Assembly: GCA_000467715.1 (NCBI GenBank)
Contig: AJFK01000022.1
Location: 1-27,512, forward strand
Length of the DNA: 27,512 nucleotides
Reading direction: 5' to 3'
From: Hysterium pulicare CBS 123377
Taxonomy: Eukaryota; Ascomycota; Dothideomycetes; Hysteriales; Hysteriaceae
Each line of letters begins with the position of its first letter. Within the stretch, counting starts at the first letter, position 1. The notes under the pieces were generated by a model, which saw nothing but the letters and a program-made list of their open reading frames with translations, ran no database searches and was not told where the DNA came from. Below, piece after piece: positions 11,157 through 23,400 of the stretch. The translations under genes and the position numbers were made by a program.

Positions 11157-14100
11157 CTACAGTTCATCATGCTTCTTCTCGTTTGCCTTCTTCCCCCGAT
11201 CCAACGCCGCCTCCATCGCCGCCTTAATATCCTCCTCACTCGCGTTCTCATCCAAGTCCAACTTGACGAGCGGAGGTTTAACCTCCTGCTTGATCTCCTC
11301 ATCACCCGTGACCTTTCCTTCTTCAACGTTCTCTTCAACTCTTTTTTTCTCCGCCATCTCTTCGTCCTTCTTCTTCGAAGACTTCTTGGGTTTCTTAGGC
11401 TTCTTGGAAGCCTTGGGTTTTGGACGCTGGGTCTTTTGTTGCTGATACATCTTGCGTTGTATAATATCCATGAGCGCGTCGTTTAGCTTCTTGGTCTTTT
11501 CATTGATGTCTTTGACAAGAACAGCTGGATCTTCGGACTTGGATAGCTTGGCTTGCGAAGCCAACTTCTCGTCCATCCATTTCTGTACACTGCCGGAAGT
11601 ATCTTCAAGGGATTTGAGGTCTTCCTCGTTATACATCGCCGCAAATGACGGGGGCTGCGAAGGTTCAGGCGCTTCTGACGATGACGACTTCAGCATATCT
11701 TGATCCTCCAGGTCATCGAGAGGATCGGCGCTCGTCATTGCCGATTTCGCAGCCGACGAGCTAGCAGACGCAGCAGATTTACTTGCTTCTTCTGCCTCAG
11801 CAGATGCCTTAGCTGCGCTGTCCAGCTGCTCTTTGACGATTGAAGTAAGTGACTTGAGCTGAGACATAGCGTCTTCTAAGGAACTGATTGCAGCTGGTCT
11901 TTTAGCTGTTTCATCTTTGCGCTTCTGAACAGGGTCGACAAGGTCCTTCAGCTCTTTGAGTCGTGATTTCAGAACCTCCTCAGTCGCGCTGTGGCCCTCT
12001 CCATAAATCCAATCACTAGCGGCGCTGAGCTTTTCTTGGAGCTTGGAGCGCTCCTCGGCGGTAGATGCTGCGATAAAGCTTTCGTCTTCGAGGAGATCGC
12101 GGGCGCGGTATGTGAAGGCTTCGAGCGAGTTGAGGACTTCTTCGCGGACACGTCGCGCTTTGTCGGAGGCATCATATGCAGCAAGTCTACGAATCATTAA
12201 TGATCTGCATTGCAAGGGTGAGTTCATGATTATACCTGTCTTGCATGCGCCTGAATTCCTTCTTTGGGTGCTTCTCGTATCCTTTTTGCGTGATGTGATA
12301 CGTGATAGCCGAAGTGACAGTCTTCTTCTTTCCAGCTAAAGCCGTGGCTGAGTCGGATGTCTCAGGCTCTCCAGAGGACGAAGCGGAAGACGAGGAAGAA
12401 GAGACAGATGCGGTGGCAGAAGATGACTCGGAAGCTGGAGAAATCGCTTCTTCAACTGTTTCGGAAGAGTCTTCGCCTTCTTTGAGTGGCTCTTGGTCTC
12501 CTTTCTTGCCGCCCATGCCAAAAAAGTTCTTGACATTATCCATTACACCACCTTTACCTCCGACCATATCTGTTTCGCATGTAACCCAAGCCCCCAACAC
12601 TTCAGGAAGACCAGTGACTGGGCTCAAGCGTACAGAAACTTTCGTATCGAAAGTCTCTCGATCACATCCATCCTGATCAATCAAGGTCGTAACCACTCGA
12701 GTCAAATTTCCGCTCTTGAAGTGGACGACGGGGCTTCGGATAAGCTCTTCGCCACCGCTAGGAACGGACTGATAGAGTGTAAATTCAAACTCTCCCATCA
12801 TCTTGAAAGGAAGGTCCTTGGTCGTGCCAACTTGAGATGTCGGCGTGAACACCTTCTGGAGACGATCCTTAAGATTCCACATGTACTGAACACCAACAGC
12901 GTAACCCTGAGTATCTGAATCTCGAATTTCCTTGACGCGGAAGCTTGGGCTCAGTCCAGCGGCCTTGAAAGCGGCACCAAATACTGCCGCTTCATCGGCA
13001 TTAACGTTGCTCCTAAGTTTACCGGAGCCTCCAGCCAAAGATTCGAGCCGCTTTTGAACAAATGGGGTCCGCACTGCACCACCATGTAGAATGACCGAGT
13101 CCAGATCGGCAAAAGTGAGTCCAGAGGTTACAAGAGCCTGCTGAACCGGACCATCAACGCGAGATGCAAAGTCTTCCGCCATCTCCTCGAATCTAGATCG
13201 TGAGAGCTTGTAGCGGAAGTCGACGTCGTCATGCAAGCTTTCGAAGAACGCTGAAGTCTCGGTGTTTGCACTGAGAACCTGTCGAACTTTCTCGGCTTCT
13301 TTCCACAGCTTTGCGGTAGTCCTTCCAGAGGTTTTGACACTGAAAATGTCAACTCCGGCTTTCGTTGCAGATGGTGTAGCGATGAACGCTTTTATCATGT
13401 CCGTCATGATGAGAGCATTTAACGAGTCTCCGCCCAGTGTCCTATCCCAGCCCGTTCCCATAACTTGGACCTCTTGAACTGTCTTGTTGAATCTTCCTAC
13501 ATCTTTGACCGTCCTGCCCTGAAACTTCAGAATCGTGGCAGTAGCCGATCCGGCACCCATGTCAAAGACCATATGGTATTCAGCCTTGCCCCCTTCGTTG
13601 GCCACCGGGAAGGTCCTAGTCGTAGCATAATTAATGCCCACTGCGAGACCATCGCTTACCAGGCCTAGCACCTTAAGTCCAGCCAACTTGGCTGCAACTT
13701 CGAGCGCCCTCTTCTCGTCTGCGGTATAAAACGGTGGTACCGTAAACACCACATCCACGACATCAGTCCCCTTTCCCGCCAAAGCTTTTGCATTCTCCTT
13801 TATATTCTTCAGTTCCATCGCCAGTAGCTCCTCAATAGTGAATGGCTTCTCCTCCTGCGGGAAGCTCGGACTCTTGATCGCAACCGTAGGACGATCATCC
13901 ATTCCCACAAGATCCAACGCTGGATATCGTCGTTTGTATTCCCTTGCAATCTCTGGTCCCATCAACGGTATGCCCAACAGAGACTTCAAATTCAGGTATA
14001 CATCGCTCGGAAATCTTGCGGCGAGGGCAAGCGCGTCACCTCCATAGAATCGCTCGGGAAAGCTCCCAGAAGGCTCTGTCCCAGATTTTGAGGGTTTAAA

Positions 14101-14316
14101 TGCGACGGCAGAGAGTTCTTTGCGTTTCGAGTCTTTCGTTAAGACGATCTCGAGGGGAATTCCGGGTTTCACAAGCGCTGCTTTAATGTATTCCGTTCCA
14201 AGGTCGATACCCAGGACAGCCGAAGCTGCGGATGCGGTGGAGGAGAAAAGCAAGAGGAGTCCAAGAATGATAGAGAGAGTAGGGGAGTTAAAGCGCCGTC
14301 GACCTGGTGGTGCCAT
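11157..14316 (-). CDS. LHS1: Lhs1/HYOU1-type ER Hsp70-like chaperone
   Basis: Two exons (14316-12236 and 12186-11157) joined across a 49-bp intron encode 1036 aa. The start chosen is the ATG at 14316 (MAPPGRRRF); the frame upstream has no other ATG. A signal peptide covers about residues 1-30 (hydrophobic core LSIILGLLLLFSSTASA). The Hsp70 ATPase domain shows VLGIDLGTEYIK (34-45), FDMGAGSATATIL (251-263) and the adenosine motif HGGAVRTP (411-418). A Ser/Glu-rich stretch (about 620-665) is the usual Hsp110/Grp170 acidic loop. The C-terminal part is helical and Lys-rich and ends in HDEL, the ER retention signal. Lhs1 exchanges nucleotide on the ER Hsp70 Kar2/BiP and aids protein import and folding (known in yeast). 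Length and end signals are complete; nothing looks broken. Confidence 0.96.
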
Positions 14317-15198
14317 TGTGAATATCGAGGCGGAGGGGGATTGAAGCAAAAGCGGGTAGGCAGTCTAATATAACAAAAGTTGCAGTTAGGTGTTCAACGC
14401 CCAGATCTAAAAGCTCAAGCTGCAAAAGTGAAAGAAAGGAATGGGAGTGTATCCCGGTTAGGTTGAATTTGGGCGTGGTTGCGCATTGAAGAGGTGAAGT
14501 CAGTAATAAATGTCAGAAGCTATCGGAGCTACAAATGAACACCTGGCGTTAGCAACAAAGGCCACCTTTTCATGGCGAAGCTCCATTGACCAGCCGCAAC
14601 TGATATTTTATGCGCAAGACTTTCAATTAACCGTTCATGCAACGTAGTAGAAATTTTATCTCTTTTTCTTGACAAGAATTATAATTGTTGCAGTGGTTCC
14701 GTAAAGTTCTTTGAATTCCAGCATTTTCTAGCCAATCAGAATCAACGCTTCTCCGCAACCTCCTTCAACGTCTTGTTTCGCGGCTGCGCACGTCAAGACC
14801 GTTGCCGGGAGCGTACATATAGCATGAGGCCTGGCGTAAGGACTCAGCGATCGCATCCTCAGAATAAATTCCAGGTATTTCTAGTTCTCCAAGATCATAA
14901 ACCTTTAGCCCAAGCACATTTCATACTATCTTGTCTTTTTCTCGTCGAGCAAGAACCAGGTCTTAGTATTGTAACTTCTCGGCACTTTCAAAGGTAGACA
15001 AATGGGTTTGAGGCTTTTCACAAAGAGTACTCTCTCCAGAGTACCATTAACCCCCGAACTATCTGGTAAACATACTTTTAACGCTATCATGAATAATGCC
15101 ATTATGTACCATGCAGCTATTGGGCTTAGATAATTGCCCTGTCCCCAAGGCAAGTCGCAAAGATGTATGTAGTACACTAGTTTGGGCCCTTCGTGTCC
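14317..15198. promoter_or_regulatory. Lhs1 upstream region (and sideroflexin 3' flank)
   Basis: Reading toward Lhs1 (minus strand), there is a CCAAT box (plus strand CCAAT at 14732-14736) and a TGACGTG word (plus strand CACGTCA, 14789-14795), both 400-480 bp upstream of the ATG. TGACGTG is the core of the unfolded-protein-response element bound by Hac1/XBP1-type factors (known), which would fit an ER chaperone; one 7-mer is weak evidence. No gene is seen in the gap; the small ORF at 14926-15177 has no recognisable feature. Confidence 0.35.
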
Positions 15199-16516
15199 TC
15201 ATATCCCACGATTAAATTCCACCATACTATCCTTGCCACCTTTATCCCAAAAGCTCTCCTCGAGTGTCTTCGCACTCACTGCTTGACGTTGAGGGAAGGC
15301 TGCAAGCGCTAATGGGAGAGCAAAGACGGAGGTTGAGAGAATCAAGCCTACAATTCAGTCAGTCTAGTGTATGAGGGAAGTTCTTCCATTGGTATACATA
15401 CCAAGATTTACTGGGAGTACCATCCTGGGTCGCTGCTTCAACCATTCCGTTCTCTGTAATCGTACCAAGATCAGAGGCGGAAGGACCATGATCGGAGTAG
15501 CATTCAACACCCGACTCAGAGCTGTCTCCCCTACCGCGAGCTTTGCGGCGACTTTACTCTTTCCCAATGACTTGACTACTCCATCACCTGCTTCGACCTT
15601 TTGTTTTTCTTCTTCGCTAAGAACGGGATATATGTCAATTCCTCTCCTAATCTCTTCACCCCGCATAAGGAATACATTCAATGCACCCGCACTTGCCACA
15701 GCTGCAAACGGCACCAATCGACCAAGAGTCATGCGTGCTGCAGGCGACAGGCGCTTTAGTCGTGGAACAAGCGAATTGAGGCCCAATGCTACGCCGCAAG
15801 ATGCGCTGACGGCTAGGAAGTACGATTGTACAAGGGTGGACATGGACAACGGCGTAGACTTGTTTGCATTCGCATTATTGATTGCGACGTTAAGCGACTG
15901 GTTGGTAATTTGCCATGCTAATGTTCCTGCTGTCTGGTTATAGTATTAGCAAGATCCCCTTTGGATTCAATGAAGAAAAGAGCATACCCCAAGACCAGGA
16001 GTGAGCATTCCAGCTGTGACGACCAAGTTGGACAGGACAAAGCATGACATTCGGAATGGCAGGAAGACGGGCTGGCCAGTATCTAATTCTCCTTCAGTCC
16101 AGCACCTCGCACCACTCCTTTAAGGGTCCATATTGCCCGCACCTGGATGTAGTGTAGAATCGATGACCTTTTTCGCAGTCCATAACTCGGGCGTCATTTC
16201 CTGTATCTTCCCCTGCTTGTAGGATGTGACAAGTTGTTTCGCATGTTCGAGGCCGGCAGAGGAGGTCAGGAGTGTTCTGTATTCCAATTGCGTTGTTAGC
16301 AAGAGCATTCAATTGGGCAGTAGAGCACGCGAGCTTTCGAGAGCTTAGAGGTAGTGGTACTCACCACACCCCCGCAGCAGGAATACGGTGATTTTTGCGT
16401 CGCTGTTCTCACCTAGGATCTGATATGTCGGCAGAATGCCTTACTCGACCCCAATATGTGCTAAGGTCATATTGAGAGACGGGTAGGTCTCGGTTGCCAG
16501 GTAGAGAAGAGGACAT
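15199..16516 (-). CDS. FSF1: Sideroflexin (mitochondrial amino-acid carrier)
   Basis: Five exons (16516-16413, 16276-16143, 16082-15988, 15933-15402, 15347-15199) with introns of 136, 60, 54 and 54 bp keep phase and give 337 aa, the usual sideroflexin length. It starts MSSSLPGNRDLPVSQYDLST. Family motifs in order: YWGRVRHSADISDPRTLL, STLHPDTGQPVFLPFRMSCF (the HPDTG word spans intron 2), the Asn-rich NQSLNVAINNANANKSTPLS, GEEIRRGIDIYP, GETALSRVLNATPIMVLPP and a last short exon ending EFNRGI. Several hydrophobic segments fit a five-helix inner-membrane protein. Sideroflexins carry serine or related substrates into mitochondria for one-carbon metabolism (human SFXN1); the fungal substrate is inferred. 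The first intron is the least certain, but CCTAG|A gives the conserved DPRTLL junction. Confidence 0.94.
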
Positions 16517-16900
16517 GGTGAATGTAGCCGTCGCAAACGTATGTGGAGGTCAATTGGAAGAGGGAAGCTTAAGAAGAGGGCTCCATAGCTTATGGGATAA
16601 GCTGCATTGGGTGGAATTAAGCTGGTGCTGGCAAGCTGGCAAGCTTGTAAGTACTCAGCAGATAGGTACACAGCAGAGCAAACAAACCTTGGAAGACGAT
16701 ATCGGCTCAATGCGATTGGCGGTGTGGATGCTCAGCACGTGACCATTTCGGAGCCGATTCCGGTCCTAGCCGTTACCACCATGGAAAGCGCTTTTCTGTC
16801 TTCCTCATCTTCAACCAACCTTGGAATTTCGAACGCTTCAATCGAATGTGGCAAATGTTCGTCATGCGTGTGCTCGATAAGTGGTCAATAAAAGCACACA
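16517..16900 (-). promoter_or_regulatory. Sideroflexin promoter region with CCAAT and CACGTGAC
   Basis: Upstream of the sideroflexin ATG lie an ATTGG word (reverse CCAAT, 16715-16719) and CACGTGAC (16736-16743), about 200 and 220 bases from the start. The octamer is the one seen in the promoter-like cassettes on the left of the window. Here it sits in front of a secure gene, which supports its being a working promoter element in this genome (inference). Confidence 0.5.
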
Positions 16901-17854
16901 CTTGAATGGTGACTCCCCTACAATAGATCTCTCCTCCATAGCCCCTGAAGGGATGCACGTAAGGCACGTAAGTTGCTTTTAAACTCGTAATAATTCAATA
17001 ATTGAAGGTTATATAACAGACACTTTCAACATCCGCTGAGAGCGGGATACGCCTCTAAATCCACATCACTCAGGTCAAACGATGTACGTGGGCAGCGAGA
17101 AGAGTCATTACAACATTGACGCGCAACCCAGAATCCATTGTATGTGTCTGCCACTATCAACTCCGATGCGTGGGGTCTACATAGATCAATTGAACTCGGT
17201 GAAGGTCATTAAAGCCACGTGCCCTCATCAAGCAAATGCAGAAAGTGCTTTAACATACAGAGCTTGAGAACCTATTCGTTTCAAAAGTTTTAGGTTTGTA
17301 CCTAATATACGCGCAGCTCCTGAAAGTGTCTTGTGTATCTCTTAGGCCGTTAAATATTATAAACATAGTAGGCGCCGCAAGCTACCTGTAGGTGGGCTGA
17401 TGTGGACTTACATTACTACAATCATAAACCTTCTATTAAAGTCACTAAGTCAAGTCTTCGCTTTGCAACACTCTTCATTATAGTACCTTGGCTCTTGACA
17501 TAGTGGTAAAATCTATTTAGGGTATAGGTCACTCATCACGCAGTAATAACATTCATATGGATATACGTATGTCTTTGGGAGGCCATAAGCTGTACCAACA
17601 CTACAGATATAATTAGTCTAGTGAATTCAAATCTACACCTTCAATAAAATTTATACGAGTTGAAAGATAGGAAGCCCAAGGACTTTTCAGAGCCCAAATT
17701 CTCTGTGCAACCTTATCTCAAGGTAGAGAGTCTTCTGCATGTGGTCCTCAGCGGGGTTATAATCTAGAGTTCCGCACAACATCGCTTTATAAGACGCCCT
17801 TCCTGCTAGCCAACGTCAAAAAACAAGAGGAGTATGCAAGGGGGAAATATTGGA

Positions 17855-18184
17855 CAAAAAAAATGCAATATTAAACTCGAGAATGTCTACTAGTGGAATC
17901 GAACCCTAAAGATCATTAATACAGTTAGAAATGGAAGAAATAAGATAGATTGGCGAAGAAAAAAGATATAATAAAAATGCAAAAAGGAAGGTTGCTTATT
18001 GCCTACATCTGGAATTGAACCCTAATTATTATTAGTGTTTGCTAATGTCTAATTATCAGTTTGACACTTACAGAGATCTTCGCATTGGATGTAAATTTAT
18101 GTACAAGTGCGACTGCATGACTTAGTTGAAGTTATCACTTCAAAGTGGGTTGAACATACCGCGTTACCACTGCGCCATGCAGGC
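17855..18184 (-). pseudogene. tRNA-like relic: 5' half plus two diverged 3' halves
   Basis: On the minus strand a tRNA-like 5' half begins at 18184: acceptor GCCTGCA, then the A-box TGGCGCAGTGG (18177-18167) and a D-arm with 3 of 4 pairs. A 3' half with a B-box-like GGTTCAATTCC (18021-18011) ends in TGTAGGC (18007-18001), which pairs with the acceptor over 7 positions (one G-U). A second, diverged 3' half with GGTTCGATTCC lies at 17905-17895, and a run of eight T (17863-17856) follows, as for RNA polymerase III termination. The 110-bp middle does not form an anticodon arm, and the T-stems have mismatches. It is therefore a dead or split tRNA copy, or part of a tRNA-derived SINE; I cannot decide which. 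Confidence 0.4.
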
Positions 18185-19510
18185 TGTTTGAATAAAATTT
18201 AAAAATAAAATATCTCTATAAATTATGTAATTATGAAGTAAAAATTAATCAAGCAACTGCACCTCGGCTCCCCCCTAGTGCCCCTCCATGCCCTGCTCGA
18301 AGATTCTCCATTTATGAACACATTTGGGTTCCATAATTAGTAACCTTCTGAGTGTCGGGTTTGCAAAGATCAAGTACTATTAGATCGTGAAGCCATACTT
18401 CCTTGGTGAAGGATATGAGGTGGTCGATATACCCTTCATCACTGTTTGCTGCTAATGTTTGCTCATAGAACTAGATTGTTCCAACAACTGCAAGCAATCT
18501 TGAAGATACCGCTGCGTGTTATTCCACGCTTCATCTCAACCGAGGCCAAACTACTGAAACTAGTTTGCCTCTGCACCAGTACCCGAATGGATGTTCCGGA
18601 CATCCGCCTACCCCATTTGGCCTCAGCGTTACTGGTTGAGTGGAGTTCTCACCCGTCTACGGATCCCAAATATTAGCTGTGCACCATAGCTTAAACGGAG
18701 TTTCCAGTCGTTTCCAGATCCCAATTCACCTCTGCCTCGCCTCTTGAATGGCTTTCCCCGCCCTGTGCAGAACACATTTGAGCTTTGTGGAAGCAGAAAA
18801 ATCCAGTTGGCTGCTTTGAGAGCATCTGACTTCATGCTTCCTTTTATACGGGTGATACATGGGCGAGGCTGGTAGCAAATGGCCCCAGGTAGATTTGGTG
18901 AGCCTTGCCGGCCACGACTACTCAAAATAGCTCAAAATGGCCCTTTCGCTTAGAGCTTCTCCTCAAGACCTGCAATTCCGCCAGAACACTTAATGTCGCC
19001 ATCAGCCTAAGGATTTGCGCGGGGGACTCACCAAAGTGACTGTAACAGCCATAATAACCTCACGAAAAAGAGCGGCGATGTTAATTGCATCTTGATCAAG
19101 TACCAATCAATCTTTCTGAGGAGGCATGTACTTGCGATCTTTTCCTTGTCGGACGCATAACTTTCCCATCTTGTTCCAAAGGGCTGTGGAGAAAGCGTGC
19201 ATCTGCTTCGCCAGTTGTATCATGAATTGTTCCTGGAGAACAGTAATATTGATATACTGTTATCTTTGGTATAGCATCTGCTGCAAGGCGCCACGTCCTC
19301 GCAAAGCCGCATAGTACAAAGCTGACATCTAGGGTCAGTAGACAGGAAGGGAATTCATTCAGCTATAATTCTGAGGTCAAACAGGATATGCAGACAGCCA
19401 GAACATCCATTTGGGCACAGGTACAGAGGTAAAACGGGATGGGTAGACGGTAGAGACATTGTTTCGAAGTGGATCCCCTATACTGTGTAAGTCTAAGCCA
19501 ACATTACTAA

Positions 19511-19566
19511 TTTGGAGTTGGAGTAATAATAATAACTATAGTAGTCACTATTACTACATCTCCAAG
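19511..19566. repeat. Imperfect inverted repeat (hairpin)
   Basis: GGAGTTGGAGTAATA (19514-19528) and TATTACTACATCTCC (19549-19563) pair over 15 bases with two mismatches, extended by two more A-T pairs outward, around a 20-base AT-rich loop containing ACTATAGT. No coding sequence borders it. It could be a short MITE-like relic or chance in simple AAT-rich sequence. Confidence 0.35.
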
Positions 19567-20498
19567 AAAGTGGAAACCGTAAAAAGCAGCCATGTTTGCA
19601 AACAGTGAGCACTGGAAACGAATTTTTGGCTGATGTTATTGCGCTGTACCTTAATGGAACGGGACAGGATATAAAGAAGATAAGAACTGATAAACGATCA
19701 CGCATACCTATAACTCAGTGTTCAACGACAAGTTAACAAAACCGACTCGCATGTATCATTGTATTCGTGCTTACGACTATTGTGTTCCCCGACCTTCGTG
19801 CACCTACGGCCCCATCTATGTGTGACAAGCAACTTCATACCTTTACCTTAGCGGCCACTTTTCATTCCAGTCAAGTGCCGAAGCGCTCGACAACGGAAAC
19901 ATTTAATGATGTGAATGTGATATATCAGCCAGTACTTCAGTTAACAACCTTTCACCTCTAATGTAACGACTTTTCACGGACTTCGACTTCATACAAAAGC
20001 ACTTTTCGGTCTGATAGTCTGCGCAACGCGTACTCATGCACCTATCCTTTCAGAGCTACCAGCCTCCATCATTCTTTATCAAAGCCATTTGGTGCACGGC
20101 GTACTTAGTCAGAATAGTCATTGGTCTGCGGATCATGCCCGTTTCGCATTTCGTTTGGTACGTGAGCTATCAGGTTACACAGTGAGCCGTTCAAAGAGGG
20201 GGTTGCTCGTCAATCTTTCCTTCTGCTTGTTTCTTCACTACCCTCCTCTTCTCTACTACGTTGCGTTGAATCCCCAGCGTTTTTGGACTTTTACCTCACC
20301 GGAGGCTGAAAACTGTTGGAAGGAGCGCCCGGGTTCGTGCTTCTCACCGGACGTCACAGTCTTAGCGCGTCAGAGACAACTTCCTTCAGCCCCGCGCTGA
20401 CCACCTACCAAGCAAGCAACAGCTTCGCAACAACTTCGAAGCTGTTGAACCTCCCCAAGACTCCAGATCGCCTGAAGTATCGATCATATCGGTTTATC

Positions 20499-23400
20499 AT
20501 GGATCAGGTCGACCCGCAGAATCTTAAAGAAAGGCTGCAATGGGAGCAACAAGACTACTGGCTCCACATCGAGGCTAGTACTCCGCTGGAGAAGTATCCC
20601 GGTGAGTCTTCTATCGAGCTCAAAGCGAAAGCCTCAAGAACTAATTTTAGAGCTACCAGCCAAACAACATGCGGAACGAGTAGCTCAAAATCTGGGGGTA
20701 TCGGAAGGATTAATCTACCTGCCTGGTGCGCCTATGAAGCTCGAGCCGGACAGTGATATGCCCCAGCCTTTTCGTCAACTACGATACTTTTATTACTTGA
20801 GCGGGTTTGTCACTTTCCTGGCGAAAGGGTTGAATGCAAGCTAACCATGTGTTCAGCTGTAACGAGACTGACTGTCATCTGACTTACGACATTAATAACG
20901 GCGTTCTCACCCTCTTCATCCCAAATATTGACCCTGCAAAGATAATATGGAGCGGCCGTGGATCTACGCCTGCTGAGGCATACGACAAATATGACATCGA
21001 TCAGGTCCGCTATACAGACTCCCTCAGCTGGTTCTTAGAGCAGTGGCCTAGTGTTCACAACGGAAAGCTCTATATTCTCCATACTACACCGACATCATAT
21101 CACGTGCAGGATCATTACCCAGAGATCGATCGCCAATCCTTGCAGCCAGCCATTAGTGCTGCTCGAATGATCAAGGACGACCACGAGATCAAACTCATAA
21201 AAAAGGCCAATGACATTTCGTCAAAAGCCCATCGTGAGGTACTCGCGAACATCCTAAAATTCAAGAACGAAGCTCAAGTCGAAGGACTATTTCTTGACGT
21301 GTGTATATCACAAGGCGCCAAAAGTCAAGCATACGCACCTATCGCTGCATCTGGAGTCAATGCCAGTACGTTGCACTATGTTAAGAATGATGAGCCCCTT
21401 CAAGGACGACAGCTCATGTGCCTGGATGCCGGTTGCGAATGGGAGTGTTATGCTAGCGATGTCACTAGATCGTTTCCTCTTTCTGGCTCATGGCCGTCCA
21501 AGGAAGCCAAGCAGATATACGACCTAGTTCAACGCATGCAGGAATCCTGTATTAATCGGCTTGCCCCTGGTGTAAGGTTTCTTGACCTACACATACTTGC
21601 TCACTACATGGCTATCGATGGCCTGTTGACTCTGGGGATTCTGCACAACGGATCACGGGAAGAAATTTATAGAGCAGGAACATCTCGCGCCTTCTATCCT
21701 CATGGTCTTGGGCATCATGTTGGCCTCGAGGTCCATGATGTTGGACAAGGTGATCTAATGTCAGCCATCGCTAACATCGATCAAAAGCACCACGAAGTAG
21801 GTGTAAGCCTGTTATACCAATGAAGGCTTTCGCTCACTACTACAGTCAAAATCGATGTTCCCCGAATATCATCATGCTCCAGTGTATTCACCCGAAACAT
21901 GCTTTTCTCCAGTTGATCCCGTCAGTACAGGATTAAAAGAAGGAATGATAATTACGGTCGAGCCTGGAATGTAAGTGACTGAGATGATCCGCTGGGCTTT
22001 ATTTTACTGATTTGTTGTAGCTACTTCTCCTCCTTTGCTCTTAATATGTTCTTCCTACCTTCGCCAATCCATTCCAAGTATATCAATAAGGAAGTTCTAT
22101 TACGCTACCTGCCGGTCGGTGGCGTAAGAATCGAGGATTGCGTTCTCATAACATCTGCCGGTCATGAGAACCTGACTTCGGCACCGAAAGGGGAGCAGAT
22201 GTTGCAGATCATTCGTAGTGCAGGAACTGGCATCCCCGAGCTTGGAGACTTCCTGGACACCGGGTTCGGAAGACCGGACGATCATTCAGACTTGACAGCA
22301 TCGAAGACGCCTACTTTACCTATCCCATCGCAAGAATACCCTTCGACAAGCCAAGTTGAACGTTGGGTCGAAGATGCCCATAAGGTCAGGTTGTGTCCCG
22401 AACCCAAACCAGCTCCTCCGAAAAGCCAACGCAGCCTGGCATGCACATACTGCAGACCGCGAAAAGTAAGTCTATCCTTTCAAAGAGATGATCGTACATC
22501 AAATTCTGATAACAGTTAGATTCGCTGTAGTTTAACACAGAGTGCCCACGGTCTAACTGGTGAGGACCGATGTGCTAATTGTCGGCGGTTTGATCGGAAA
22601 ACTTGCGGTAACGTTAGAGAACCTAAGGAAACTCCAGCAGAGAATACTCGAGATCGTTCTGCTGCCCAGCCGCAAATCGCAACCACTGGTACTGACAACG
22701 ACCCGACCAAGGACCCATCACCTAAAGGCAAACAGAAGGCCACTGCAGAGGCAGCCGAAGGTGATATGGAGCCATCATCATCGACTGCACAAATCGGAAA
22801 CCCTGGACAGTTCCTGGCAATGGCACCGAACCGTCTTCAGCAAATCCAAGCACTACGAGTGCCGGTTCAGCACGAACGACAAATGCACAAAACCCAAGAT
22901 GGATCCCAGAATCAATCTGCGCAAGTGCACCAGCCGCAGCACCAGCCGCAGCAAATGAGGCAAGTTCTTGCAAGCGCCATGCGGAATGCGGCTTCTTCTA
23001 CCATTGGTTCGTCCCAAGTAGCAGCAATATGTCCTCAACCTCAAGCGGCCTCATCCCCTTTCCCTCGCGTGCCATTACAGGCGGTTCCAGCAGGTCGACC
23101 TGTTTGGGCAACGTCGTTCTCAACATTGTCTGCGGATCTATTAGATCATCTACATGCCGGGGGCTCGGGGAGAGAAACCACCCAACGACCAAATTCTACA
23201 ATGGCACCATTGCCAGAGCCCCAAAAGCCGGTATCGTATCGGCATAGTCTGCCAGATCTGAAGCCACACCGAAGTAGCCGCGTTCCAGATACTACAAACC
23301 TCCTCAAGCTACCACAAGTCCATGCGGATGAATCGAATGAAAAGAGTGTTCAGATTCCTCCGAGATCTCAGCACCATCGCCAGCCACTTTCTGACCTTGG

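Larger units (their letters stand above)
16901..20498. other. AT-rich gap with no supported coding gene
   Basis: The stretch at 17280-18260 is the most AT-rich of the window and holds the tRNA-like relic listed separately. A hairpin lies at 19511-19566. ORFs here are under 105 codons and show no domain. The last few hundred bases before 20499 serve as the aminopeptidase upstream region; the frame containing its ATG is open back to about 20316, so a longer 5' coding exon cannot be excluded but has no conserved content. Confidence 0.5.

Noticed and set aside
11088-11486. Leu-rich 132-codon plus frame resembling a membrane protein
   Set aside because: It is antisense to the Lys/Glu-rich tail of Lhs1, which mechanically gives Leu/Phe-rich codons on the other strand.
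12187-14349. Start of Lhs1 at 14349
   Set aside because: That codon is TTG; the ATG at 14316 gives a normal signal peptide directly.
15371-15943. 190-codon plus-strand frame
   Set aside because: It is antisense to the sideroflexin main exon and crosses one of its introns; the minus-strand reading is clearly the gene.
17898-18024. TTAGGGTT words on the minus strand, possible telomere repeat
   Set aside because: There are only two isolated copies, each part of the B-box-like GGTTCRATTCC context of the tRNA-like relic, with no tandem run.
22511-22515. Alternative CAG acceptor for intron 5 of the fusion gene
   Set aside because: It would shift the frame and destroy the CRPRK-IRC zinc-cluster junction; the TTAG acceptor four bases later keeps both.
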